From: Microbacteriaceae bacterium
GTDB lineage: Bacteria; Actinomycetota; Actinomycetes; Actinomycetales; Microbacteriaceae
Direction: 5' to 3'
Assembly (NCBI GenBank): GCA_025464125.1
Contig: JAODLU010000347.1
Coordinates: forward strand, 1-8,640
Length of the DNA: 8,640 bases
Positions 1 through 6,518 of the stretch are shown one piece after another. The notes beneath the pieces are model-generated. The model was not told the DNA's origin and ran no database searches. It worked only from the letters and a program-made list of their open reading frames with translations. Each line of letters starts with the position of its first letter. The first letter of the stretch is position 1. Made by a program: the position numbers and the translations under genes.

Positions 1-350
1 AGATTGCGGCCAACGCCGCGGGGATCTCGTCGTTCGACGAGGACCTCGTCGGTCCGTCCGCCATCGCTTTCGTGCACGGTGACCCGGTCACCGTCGCGAA
101 GAGTCTTCGTGACTTCGCCAAGGCAAACCCGCTGCTCGTCATCAAGGGCGGTTACTTCGACGGTAACCCCCTGACGCCTGCAGAGGTCATCAAGCTCGCC
201 GATCTCGAGACCAGAGAGGTGCTGCTCGGGAAACTGGCCGGCGCTTTCAAGGCTTCGCTGTTCGGTGCTGCCTACATGTTCAACGCACCGCTCGCCAAGG
301 CCGTTCGCACGGTCGACGCGCTGCGCGAGAAGCAGGATTCCGCCTCCTAA
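1..350 (+). CDS. rplJ: 50S ribosomal protein L10, C-terminal part (5' end outside window)
   Basis: L10 anchors the L7/L12 dimers to the 23S rRNA at the base of the ribosomal stalk, which recruits translation GTPases. The reading frame enters at base 3 and runs 115 residues to a TAA at 348-350. A full L10 is about 170 residues, so roughly the first third is missing. Recognisable L10 features include the segment around GPSAIAF followed by DPVTVAKSLRDFAK, then VIKGGYFDG. The C-terminal helix (about the last 45 residues, LLGKLAGAFKASLFGAAYMF) is the part that binds L7/L12 dimers in this family. The GTG at 72 is an internal Val codon, not a start, because the homologous frame continues upstream. 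It lies 59 nt upstream of rplL, the universally conserved partner order, which supports the call. Confidence 0.96.
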   Translation, partial: IAANAAGISSFDEDLVGPSAIAFVHGDPVTVAKSLRDFAKANPLLVIKGGYFDGNPLTPAEVIKLADLETREVLLGKLAGAFKASLFGAAYMFNAPLAKAVRTVDALREKQDSAS

Positions 351-354
351 TCCC

Positions 355-383
355 TTCACCGGGTCAGGCAGCGCGGTTATAAA
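355..383 (+). promoter_or_regulatory. candidate promoter driving rplL from the rplJ-rplL gap
   Basis: A TTCACC hexamer at 355-360 (4 of 6 matches to TTGACA) is followed after exactly 17 nt by TATAAA at 378-383 (5 of 6 to TATAAT). The latter stands out as an AT-rich patch in a GC-rich context. A start near 390 would leave a 5' leader of about 20 nt that contains the rplL ribosome binding site. An extra promoter would fit the need for more L7/L12 than L10 per ribosome. This is a sequence match only; rplL is probably also read through from rplJ. Confidence 0.35.
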
Positions 384-409
384 CGCAAGAATCAACAAGG
401 AGAAACATC

Positions 410-793
410 ATGGCAAAGCTTTCCGGCGACGACCTCATCGAAGCATTCAAGGAGCTCACGCTCATTGAGCTCAGCGAGTTCGTCAAGAAGTTCGAAGAGG
501 TCTTCGAGGTCACCGCCGCCGCTCCCGTCGCAGCTGCTGCTGCTGGTGGAACCGCTGCTCCCGTCGAAGAGGTCGAAGAGAAGACGTCTTTCGACGTCGT
601 TCTCGAGGCCGCTGGCGAGAAGAAGATCCAGGTCATTAAAGAGGTCCGTGCACTCACGAGCCTCGGCCTCGGCGAGGCCAAGGCTGTCGTAGACGGTGCC
701 CCGGGCAACGTCCTCGAGGGCGTCAACAAGGAGACCGCCGAGAAGGCGAAGGCTCAGCTCGAAGAGGCCGGCGCAACCGTCACCCTCAAGTAG
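410..793 (+). CDS. rplL: 50S ribosomal protein L7/L12
   Basis: L7/L12 is the multi-copy, flexible stalk protein that recruits and stimulates IF2, EF-Tu, EF-G and release-factor GTPases on the ribosome. The 127-residue product has the usual family length and layout. Residues 1-33 form the acidic N-terminal dimerisation helices ([20 protein letters not shown]). Residues about 35-53 are an Ala/Gly/Pro-rich hinge. Residues about 58-127 are the globular C-terminal domain, including [20 protein letters not shown] and a final TVTLK. The ATG at 410 is set by a strong AAGGAG at 397-402 with a 7-nt spacing. The GCT/GCC/GCA-rich hinge coding region around 520-560 is a normal family feature and not an inserted repeat. 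It follows rplJ and is closed by a strong hairpin just after the stop codon. Confidence 0.98.
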   Translation: MAKLSGDDLIEAFKELTLIELSEFVKKFEEVFEVTAAAPVAAAAAGGTAAPVEEVEEKTSFDVVLEAAGEKKIQVIKEVRALTSLGLGEAKAVVDGAPGNVLEGVNKETAEKAKAQLEEAGATVTLK

Positions 794-799
794 TACTGC

Positions 800-840
800 C
801 ACGAAGGCGCCGCATCCCGCGAGGGGGCGGCGCCTTCGTG
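800..840 (+). terminator. strong hairpin terminator after rplL
   Basis: Bases 800-813 (CACGAAGGCGCCGC) pair perfectly with 827-840, giving a 14-bp GC-rich stem that begins 6 nt after the rplL stop codon. The 13-nt loop can fold further: CCC at 816-818 pairs with GGG at 823-825 around a GCGA (GNRA-type) tetraloop. No run of T follows the stem, as is common for terminators of high-GC actinobacteria. It therefore may act as a weak intrinsic or factor-assisted terminator, or protect the rplL mRNA 3' end. The next gene starts 59 nt further on. Confidence 0.8.
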
Positions 841-899
841 CGTTAAGCGCAGCGCGAATACCGGGGCCATCGGTCGTAGCCCAGACCTAAGGTGAACTG

Positions 900-2783
900 A
901 TGAGCGGAATGCGTGGGGGTGGCGGCGGTGGCGGAGCCCGCGGCGGCGGCGGCCGCAGCCGGGTGAGCAGCGGCGACTCGGATGCCCAGCGCACCGCCAA
1001 CGCAGACGCACCGAAGATCCCCGACCTGCTGGCCCGCATCGGCGACCTTTTCCGCCCGCACAAGACGGCTCTCGTTGTCACGGCCATCCTTGTGGTTCTC
1101 AGCGCGGGACTCACCGTGCTGCCGCCCCTTCTCACCAAGCAGGCTTTCGACGTCGGACTGTTTCCGAAGACTGGCAACCCCAACTTTCCGGTGCTGATCG
1201 AGCTCGTCTCGCTCATGATCGGCATCTACATCGCATCGGCAGCCCTCGGCGTCTGGCAGACCTGGTTGACGGCTACCGTCGGCAACAAGGTGATGGGCGC
1301 CCTCCGCATCCGCCTGTTCGGTCACCTCCAGCGCATGGAACTCGCCTTCTTCACGCGCACGAAGACCGGCATCATCCAGTCCCGCCTGCAGAACGATGTG
1401 GGTGGCGTCGCGGGAGTGCTCACGAACACCGTGTCGAGCGTGCTCGGCAACACGGTGACGGTCGCCGCGGCTTTCGTCAGCATGCTGGTGCTCTCGTGGC
1501 AGCTGACCGTGGTGGCGGTACTCCTGATGCCCCTGCTCGTGATCGCCCAGCGCCGGGTCGGCAAGGTGCGGGCGAAGATCGCCACGAAGACCCAGGAGTC
1601 GCTGAGCGACATGACGGCGATCACCCAGGAGACTCTGTCGGTTTCGGGCATCCTGCTCGCCAAGAGTTTCAACCAGCAGGCCAGTGAGATCGGGCGCTAC
1701 AGCGCCGAGAACGACAACCAGGTCGGCCTGCAGGTGCGCCAGCAGATGAGCGGCCAGTGGTTCTTCGCAGTCGTGCAGATCTTCCTTGCCATCATCCCCG
1801 CGGTCATCTACATCTGCGCAGCCTGGCTGATCCTCGGCGGCGACTCCGCGGTCACCGCCGGCACGATCGTGGCGTTCACCACAGTGCAGGCGCGGCTCAT
1901 GTGGCCGTTGCTCGGTTTGATGCGTGTGGCGCTCGACCTGCAGACATCCCAGGCCCTGTTCGCCCGCATCTTTGAATACCTCGACCTGCACCCCGCTATT
2001 TCGGACTCAGACGATGCGCGACCCGTCAACCCGACCAGGGTCGGTCGCGTTGAGTTCGAGAACGTGGTCTTCTCATACCCGGATGCCGGCGCCGACGGTG
2101 TGCCAACCCTCAAGGGCGTCTCGTTCGCCATCGAGCCCGGCCAGTTCGCCGCGTTCGTCGGACCATCCGGCGCGGGTAAGACAACCGTGTCCTACCTGAT
2201 TCCGCGCTTCCATGACGTAACCGGCGGTCGCATCCTGTTCGCGGGTGATGACGTGCGCGACCTCGAGCAGCAGTCGCTCGTCGCGAACATCGGCATCGTG
2301 AGCCAGGAGACATACCTCTTTCACGCCACCATCGCCGAGAACCTGCGCTACGCGAAACCGGATGCCACCGATGACGAGCTGCTCGCTGCGGCAACTGCGG
2401 CGAACATCCACGCGACCATCGATTCGTTTCCCGACAAGTACGACACCATCGTCGGCGAGCGCGGGTACCGCCTGAGTGGCGGCGAGAAGCAGCGCATCGC
2501 AATCGCACGGGTGCTGCTGAAAGACCCAAGGGTGCTGATCCTCGATGAGGCAACGAGTGCGCTCGATTCGATCTCGGAGCGCGTGGTGCAGCAGGCTCTC
2601 GACGCGGCATCCCGCGGACGCACGACTATCGCCATCGCGCACCGCCTGTCGACGATCGTTGCCGCGGATGTCATCTTCGTGGTCGAGGCCGGCCGCATCG
2701 TGGAGACGGGCACGCACAACGACCTGCTCGAAGCCGGCGGCGTCTACGCGCACCTCTACACGGAGCAGGTCACGCAGCGCTGA
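900..2783 (+). CDS. ABC exporter half-transporter, fused permease and ATPase (ABCB/MsbA-like)
   Basis: A 627-residue type IV ABC exporter half, expected to dimerise in the cytoplasmic membrane and pump an unknown substrate out using ATP. Predicted membrane helices lie near residues 57-78, 98-118, 181-199, 201-216, 287-312 and 320-340. The ATPase shows the A-loop Tyr (Y393), Walker A GPSGAGKT (421-428), the Q-loop Gln (Q469), the signature LSGGE (525-529), Walker B ILDE ending in catalytic E550, and the H-loop His (H581). All catalytic positions look intact, so it should be active. The start at 900 has AAGGTGA at 889-895; a second in-frame ATG at 909 is possible. The first 19 residues are unusually Gly/Arg rich (13 Gly). 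Substrate cannot be read from sequence: lipid, peptide or drug are all possible. It stands alone between the rplL terminator and the cyclase gene. Confidence 0.93.
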   Translation: MSGMRGGGGGGGARGGGGRSRVSSGDSDAQRTANADAPKIPDLLARIGDLFRPHKTALVVTAILVVLSAGLTVLPPLLTKQAFDVGLFPKTGNPNFPVLIELVSLMIGIYIASAALGVWQTWLTATVGNKVMGALRIRLFGHLQRMELAFFTRTKTGIIQSRLQNDVGGVAGVLTNTVSSVLGNTVTVAAAFVSMLVLSWQLTVVAVLLMPLLVIAQRRVGKVRAKIATKTQESLSDMTAITQETLSVSGILLAKSFNQQASEIGRYSAENDNQVGLQVRQQMSGQWFFAVVQIFLAIIPAVIYICAAWLILGGDSAVTAGTIVAFTTVQARLMWPLLGLMRVALDLQTSQALFARIFEYLDLHPAISDSDDARPVNPTRVGRVEFENVVFSYPDAGADGVPTLKGVSFAIEPGQFAAFVGPSGAGKTTVSYLIPRFHDVTGGRILFAGDDVRDLEQQSLVANIGIVSQETYLFHATIAENLRYAKPDATDDELLAAATAANIHATIDSFPDKYDTIVGERGYRLSGGEKQRIAIARVLLKDPRVLILDEATSALDSISERVVQQALDAASRGRTTIAIAHRLSTIVAADVIFVVEAGRIVETGTHNDLLEAGGVYAHLYTEQVTQR

Positions 2784-2808
2784 CCGGCTGGCGCTGGCCC
2801 CCATCCGG
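2784..2808 (+). terminator. possible weak hairpin after the ABC exporter gene
   Basis: CCGGCTGG at 2784-2791, immediately after the TGA, can pair with CCATCCGG at 2801-2808. This gives 7 of 8 base pairs with one C-T mismatch and a 9-nt loop. There is no T-run. It could reduce read-through into the cyclase gene, but a stem this short is expected by chance fairly often in GC-rich DNA. Confidence 0.25.
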
Positions 2809-2884
2809 CCATTCGCTGGAAATGAGAGGGGTTCACAGGCGATACTGGGGACAGGCAAGTGAATGCCCCGGGGGCTGGCAGATC

Positions 2885-5065
2885 GTGACACAGGATGCAG
2901 GCGACGACGTCATTGTCGAGCGGATTCCGCGGCGTGCGCGATTGGGCGCATTGCGCGCGGCTCCCGGCCTCGGCATCCAGTCCAAACTGCTCATCATGCT
3001 GCTGTCGGTGACCGTGCTATCAAGCGTCGTCGTAGGGGTCATCGCCTCGGTCAACGGCACTGACGCGCTGCGAGGTTCGGTCTACCAGCGCCTGACCGAG
3101 GTGCGAGAGTCGCGCGCACGGGAGATCACCACCTATTTCAAAGACACCTCAGACGCGCTGGTCGTCTACACGCGCGGTCGCACGGCGATCGAAGCTGTGC
3201 AGGACTTCTCAGCGGGCTTCGCGGCGCTGCAGTCATCCACTCTTTCGCCGGCGCAGGACTCAGCCGTCGATGCGTATTACAGCGACTATTTCGTGCCGCA
3301 GCTGGAGAAGCGCACTGGCAGCGACTCGGCTGCGTCGGTCTTCATTCCGAAGAGCCCGGCGGAGCGTTACCTTCAGGCCAACTACACCGCGCCGTTCACT
3401 GACTTCACTAAGGCAATTGCCAACAACGATGCAGGCGATGGCAGCGCGTGGTCTGCGGCCAACGCGAAATACCAGGACTACTTTCGCGAGATCGTGAACA
3501 GGGCTGGGTTCGACGACGCCCTCATCCTGAACACCACCGGCGACGTCGTGTACAGCGCCTACAAGGGCGTCGACCTCGGAACCAACGTCGAAACGGGTCC
3601 GTATCGCGGCACAGAACTTGCCACCGCCTACAAGGGCGCGCTGAGTTCCAACGCCGTCGATTACGTCGGCGTCACCGACTTCGAGCGCTACCAGCCCTCG
3701 CTGGGCGTGCCTACGCTCTGGATCGTTTCGCCGATCGGCGAGGGGGGCACGATCTCCGGTGCCCTCGCGCTGCAGGTGCCGCTCGACAAGGTCAACTCGA
3801 TCATGACGGACGGTGGCAAGTGGAAGCGCGACGGGCTCGGCAAAACCGGCGAGGTCTACCTGGCCGGCCCAGACAAGCTGATGCGGTCTACCTCGAGGGA
3901 ACTCGCAGAGAACCCGAAGCAGTATGTGAAGGATGTTGTCGCAGCTGGCACGCCGCCTCGCGTCGCCGAGCGGGCGGTTGCCATAAAAGGGTCAGTGCTC
4001 ATCCAGCCGGTCGCCACCGGGTCGGTGACGAGTGCACTCGCCGGCAAGACCGGCATCTCACTGTCGACCGGCTACCTCGGCAAAGAAAACCTCACCGCAT
4101 ACGCGCCGCTCGACATCACCGGCCTCGACTGGGTGATTGTGGCGCGGGTCGATTCGTCTGAGGCGTTCGCCCCGATCACCACCTTCACCCGCAACCTCGT
4201 TCTTTCGACCGCTGGCATCATCCTGCTCGTCTCGCTGCTGTCGCTGCTGCTCGCGCAGGTCTTCGTGCGCCCGCTCAAGCGATTGATGGACGGCGTTCGC
4301 CGGGTTGCGGCGGGGGAGCGGGATGTGCGCGTCGAACCGACCACCCGGGACGAGTTCGCGGATGTCGGCAACGCTTTCAACGACATGAGCAACAGCCTGC
4401 AGGTGAAGGCCGACCTGCTCGACGAGCAGCAGGAAGAGAATGAACGGCTTCTGCTCACCCTCATGCCAGAAGCTGTAGCCAAGCGCTATCGCCGCGGTGA
4501 CGAGAACATCGCGGAGGACCACCAGGATGTCTCGGTGATCTTCGCCGACATTGTCGGGTTCGACCGCTATACGCGGGGCCTCAAGTCCGAGGAGGCGCTC
4601 CGAGCCCTCAACGAGATCGTTCGGAGCTTCGACCAGGCAGCCGAGAAGCTCGGGGTAGAGAAGGTGCGCACCACCAAGGAGAGCTACCTCGCCAGCTGCG
4701 GACTGATAGTTCCGCGGGTGGACCACGCACGGCGCATCGTCGACTTCGCAGTGGAACTGCGTGCGATTCTCGAGCGTTTCAACTCCCAGAACGGATCGGA
4801 CCTCGCGCTGCGAGCCGGCATCGACACGGGAACCGTCACGAGCGGGCTTGTTGGTCCGTCGAGTGTCGCGTACGACATGTGGGGGGATGCGGTCAACCTC
4901 GCCTTCCGCATCCAGGGCAGTGAACGCGGGGCTGGCATCTTCGTCACCCAGAACGTCGTCGACAAGCTGCCGCAGTCCTCCGCCTTCCAGGAGTCCGGCA
5001 CGATAGACCTGCCGGATGGCCAGCAGCGTGTCTGGCGCCTCGACCAGGAGACAACGAGTGTCTAG
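2885..5065 (+). CDS. membrane-bound Cache-HAMP class III nucleotide cyclase with altered active site
   Basis: A transmembrane receptor cyclase (726 residues from this start) expected to make a 3',5'-cyclic nucleotide in the cytoplasm when its outer domain is occupied. Order: short N-terminal tail; membrane helix about 34-55; outer sensor about 56-436 resembling a double Cache domain; membrane helix about 437-461; HAMP linker about 462-514 (starting RPLKRLMDGV); coiled-coil signalling helix about 515-545; cyclase domain about 546-726. The cyclase has the first metal Asp (FADIVGF, D555) and the ring-closing set D664, N671 and R675 (in DMWGDAVNLAFR). Where typical adenylate cyclases read KTIGD it reads RTTKE, so the base-selecting Lys is R595 and the second metal Asp is E599. 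Activity and product are thus uncertain. Start: GTG 2885 is preferred over in-frame ATG 2822 because the extra 21 codons have many rare Arg codons and no ribosome site; neither start is strong. Its end overlaps the next gene by 8 nt. Confidence 0.9.
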   Translation: MTQDAGDDVIVERIPRRARLGALRAAPGLGIQSKLLIMLLSVTVLSSVVVGVIASVNGTDALRGSVYQRLTEVRESRAREITTYFKDTSDALVVYTRGRTAIEAVQDFSAGFAALQSSTLSPAQDSAVDAYYSDYFVPQLEKRTGSDSAASVFIPKSPAERYLQANYTAPFTDFTKAIANNDAGDGSAWSAANAKYQDYFREIVNRAGFDDALILNTTGDVVYSAYKGVDLGTNVETGPYRGTELATAYKGALSSNAVDYVGVTDFERYQPSLGVPTLWIVSPIGEGGTISGALALQVPLDKVNSIMTDGGKWKRDGLGKTGEVYLAGPDKLMRSTSRELAENPKQYVKDVVAAGTPPRVAERAVAIKGSVLIQPVATGSVTSALAGKTGISLSTGYLGKENLTAYAPLDITGLDWVIVARVDSSEAFAPITTFTRNLVLSTAGIILLVSLLSLLLAQVFVRPLKRLMDGVRRVAAGERDVRVEPTTRDEFADVGNAFNDMSNSLQVKADLLDEQQEENERLLLTLMPEAVAKRYRRGDENIAEDHQDVSVIFADIVGFDRYTRGLKSEEALRALNEIVRSFDQAAEKLGVEKVRTTKESYLASCGLIVPRVDHARRIVDFAVELRAILERFNSQNGSDLALRAGIDTGTVTSGLVGPSSVAYDMWGDAVNLAFRIQGSERGAGIFVTQNVVDKLPQSSAFQESGTIDLPDGQQRVWRLDQETTSV
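5046..5050 (+). promoter_or_regulatory. ribosome binding site fixing a GTG start inside the cyclase gene
   Basis: AGGAG at 5046-5050 lies 7 nt before the GTG at 5058, an ideal spacing. No comparable site precedes the in-frame ATG at 5016, which would lie deeper in the cyclase reading frame. The site is within the last codons of the cyclase gene, so translation of the two proteins is likely coupled. Confidence 0.75.
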
Positions 5066-6488
5066 CTGGTTCGAGCAGCCATGGTTCTGGCCGGCTCTCG
5101 CGGTCGTCATCGGGCTGCCAGTACTGCTCATCGTGCTCACCGAACTCGGTGCGGTGCTTACCCGGCGAGCCAACCCGGCCGCAAAGATCGTGCGCCTGTT
5201 GCGCAACTTTGTCGTGCCACTCGCTGCGCTTTTCGTGCTGCTGAGCCAGGTGAGCTACCTCAATGTCGACGCCACCTGGAGCAGGGTGGTGGCGACCCTG
5301 CTCGGTTTCGTCGTGATCCTGGTGCTGCTCAGCAGCCTGAATGTTGCCCTGTTCAGTACGGCCAAGAGGGGAACATGGCGTCGCAGGATGCCGTCGATCT
5401 TCGTCGACATCGTTCGGCTCGTGCTGATCCTCGTGAGCCTCGCGCTGCTGTTCACCTGGGTGTGGAACGTGGATGTCGGGGGCCTGTTCACGGCCCTCGG
5501 CGTGACATCCATAGTCATCGGCCTCGCACTGCAACAGGCCGCAGGCTCGGTCGTAACCGGCCTGTTGCTGCTGTTCGAGCAGCCCTTCCAGCTGGGGGAC
5601 TGGCTGGAGGTAGACGGCACTCGCGGACAGGTGATCGAGGTGAACTGGCGTGCAGTTCACGTCGATACCCATGCCGGCGTGCTGATTATCCCGACCGCGT
5701 CCCTCGCCGGCAGTACCTTCACGAACCTGAGCAAGATCAGCGGCGTTCACACCGCCCAGGTGGAGGTGCCCTTTTCAACCGACGATGCTCCGCAGGAAGT
5801 GCTGGCGCTTCTCAGGCGCGTTGGCGGGGACCTGCCAGACGTGCCGAAGGGCATGAAAGCCTCGGCCCTTCCGCTCGGTGGTGCCCGCTATTCGGTGACC
5901 ATCCCCGTTCGCTCGCCAGCCGAAGAAGAGGAGACCGTCGGTCTCTTCCTGGTCTGGCTCTGGTACGCCGCGAGGAGGGCAGGGCTGCACCTCGACGGGG
6001 ATCTGACCGACGATTACGCGACGCCCGAACGCCTTGCCGACTCGCTGGCGCGGGTGGCGTCGAGCCTGCAGCTCAGCACGGAGACCGCCGCCGGCCTCGT
6101 TTCGAGGGCGCGGCTGGAGCGATACGGGTCAGGCGAAATCCTGCAGCGGGCCGGTGCACTGCCCGACGGCATGCGCGTGATCATCTCCGGCACTGGTCGC
6201 CTCAGCATCCCTCTCTCCGACGGGGCACTACTCCGCATCGCGCAGCTGGGTGAGCGCGACCTGCTCGGCCTCACCGCGATTACCCGCGGGGTAACCACTG
6301 CCACCGCGGTGGCCATCACCGACGTGACTGTCGTGGTGCTGTCGACGGAGCTGCTCGACGAGCTGGTCTCGGGCAACCCGGCGCTTGCCAGGCAGATCGG
6401 TGACGCGCTCGACAATCGTGGAAAGCAGGCGAAAGCCGCGCTCGAAGCCGCAGGTCTCGCCCAGCCGCTGTCTGCCCTCGTCGCGTAA
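5058..6488 (+). CDS. MscS-type channel with C-terminal cyclic-nucleotide-binding-like domain (bCNG-type)
   Basis: A 476-residue membrane channel of the MscS superfamily, likely homo-oligomeric, expected to be gated by a cyclic nucleotide, membrane tension, or both. Predicted helices lie near residues 9-34, 49-70, 74-99 and 113-136. The pore-lining helix and following segment (about 139-176) carry GLALQQAAGSVVTGLLLLFE, the Gly/Ala-packed MscS pattern. Then come FQLGDWLEV and the MscS beta domain to about 228 and an alpha/beta domain to about 311. Residues about 326-456 resemble a cNMP-binding barrel with helix. In its binding cassette G398-E399 are kept, but the usual Arg before Ala-Thr is Thr (T413), and the loop is about four residues longer than in CAP. 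The GTG 5058 start is set by AGGAG at 5046-5050. It overlaps the cyclase gene by 8 nt, which strongly suggests that the cyclase product is its ligand. This resembles the family called bacterial cyclic-nucleotide-gated channels. Confidence 0.88.
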   Translation: MSSWFEQPWFWPALAVVIGLPVLLIVLTELGAVLTRRANPAAKIVRLLRNFVVPLAALFVLLSQVSYLNVDATWSRVVATLLGFVVILVLLSSLNVALFSTAKRGTWRRRMPSIFVDIVRLVLILVSLALLFTWVWNVDVGGLFTALGVTSIVIGLALQQAAGSVVTGLLLLFEQPFQLGDWLEVDGTRGQVIEVNWRAVHVDTHAGVLIIPTASLAGSTFTNLSKISGVHTAQVEVPFSTDDAPQEVLALLRRVGGDLPDVPKGMKASALPLGGARYSVTIPVRSPAEEEETVGLFLVWLWYAARRAGLHLDGDLTDDYATPERLADSLARVASSLQLSTETAAGLVSRARLERYGSGEILQRAGALPDGMRVIISGTGRLSIPLSDGALLRIAQLGERDLLGLTAITRGVTTATAVAITDVTVVVLSTELLDELVSGNPALARQIGDALDNRGKQAKAALEAAGLAQPLSALVA

Positions 6489-6506
6489 CACCCAATTGCC
6501 CGCTGG

Positions 6507-6512
6507 TAGTTT
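6507..6512 (+). promoter_or_regulatory. -10-like element placed for a leaderless cbs transcript
   Basis: TAGTTT matches the TAnnnT consensus of actinobacterial housekeeping -10 elements. It ends 6 nt before the ATG at 6519, so transcription would begin at or within a base or two of the start codon. No Shine-Dalgarno sequence precedes the ATG. No convincing -35 hexamer is visible at the right spacing. The assignment rests on position and the TAnnnT match. Confidence 0.4.
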
Positions 6513-6518
6513 TAGCGG

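Noticed and set aside
520..560. GCT/CTG-rich tract in rplL as a microsatellite
   Set aside because: It encodes the normal Ala-rich hinge of L7/L12 and is not a uniform repeat.
843..1991. 382-codon open frame on the - strand opposite the ABC exporter
   Set aside because: It lies wholly antisense to a gene with intact family motifs and has low-complexity His/Arg/Asp-rich composition typical of high-GC shadow frames. It has no recognisable domain.
5016..5057. Upstream ATG start for the channel gene, adding 14 residues
   Set aside because: It has no ribosome site, while GTG 5058 has AGGAG at 7 nt. The extra residues are a read-through of the cyclase's last codons in another frame.
4058..5206. 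382-codon open frame on the - strand opposite the cyclase
   Set aside because: It is antisense to conserved HAMP and cyclase motifs and crosses into the channel gene. No domain is recognisable; it is a shadow of GC-rich coding DNA.
2885..6488. Calling the cyclase-channel pair a Pycsar anti-phage system
   Set aside because: Known Pycsar cyclases are typically soluble and without Cache/HAMP sensing modules, and nothing in the surrounding housekeeping genes suggests a defence island. Only the general cyclase-effector logic is shared.
6500..6518. CCGCT/AGCGG 5-bp inverted repeat just before cbs as a regulatory hairpin or terminator
   Set aside because: The stem is only 5 bp with a 9-nt loop, easily expected by chance. 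The same bases are better explained as a -10 region.
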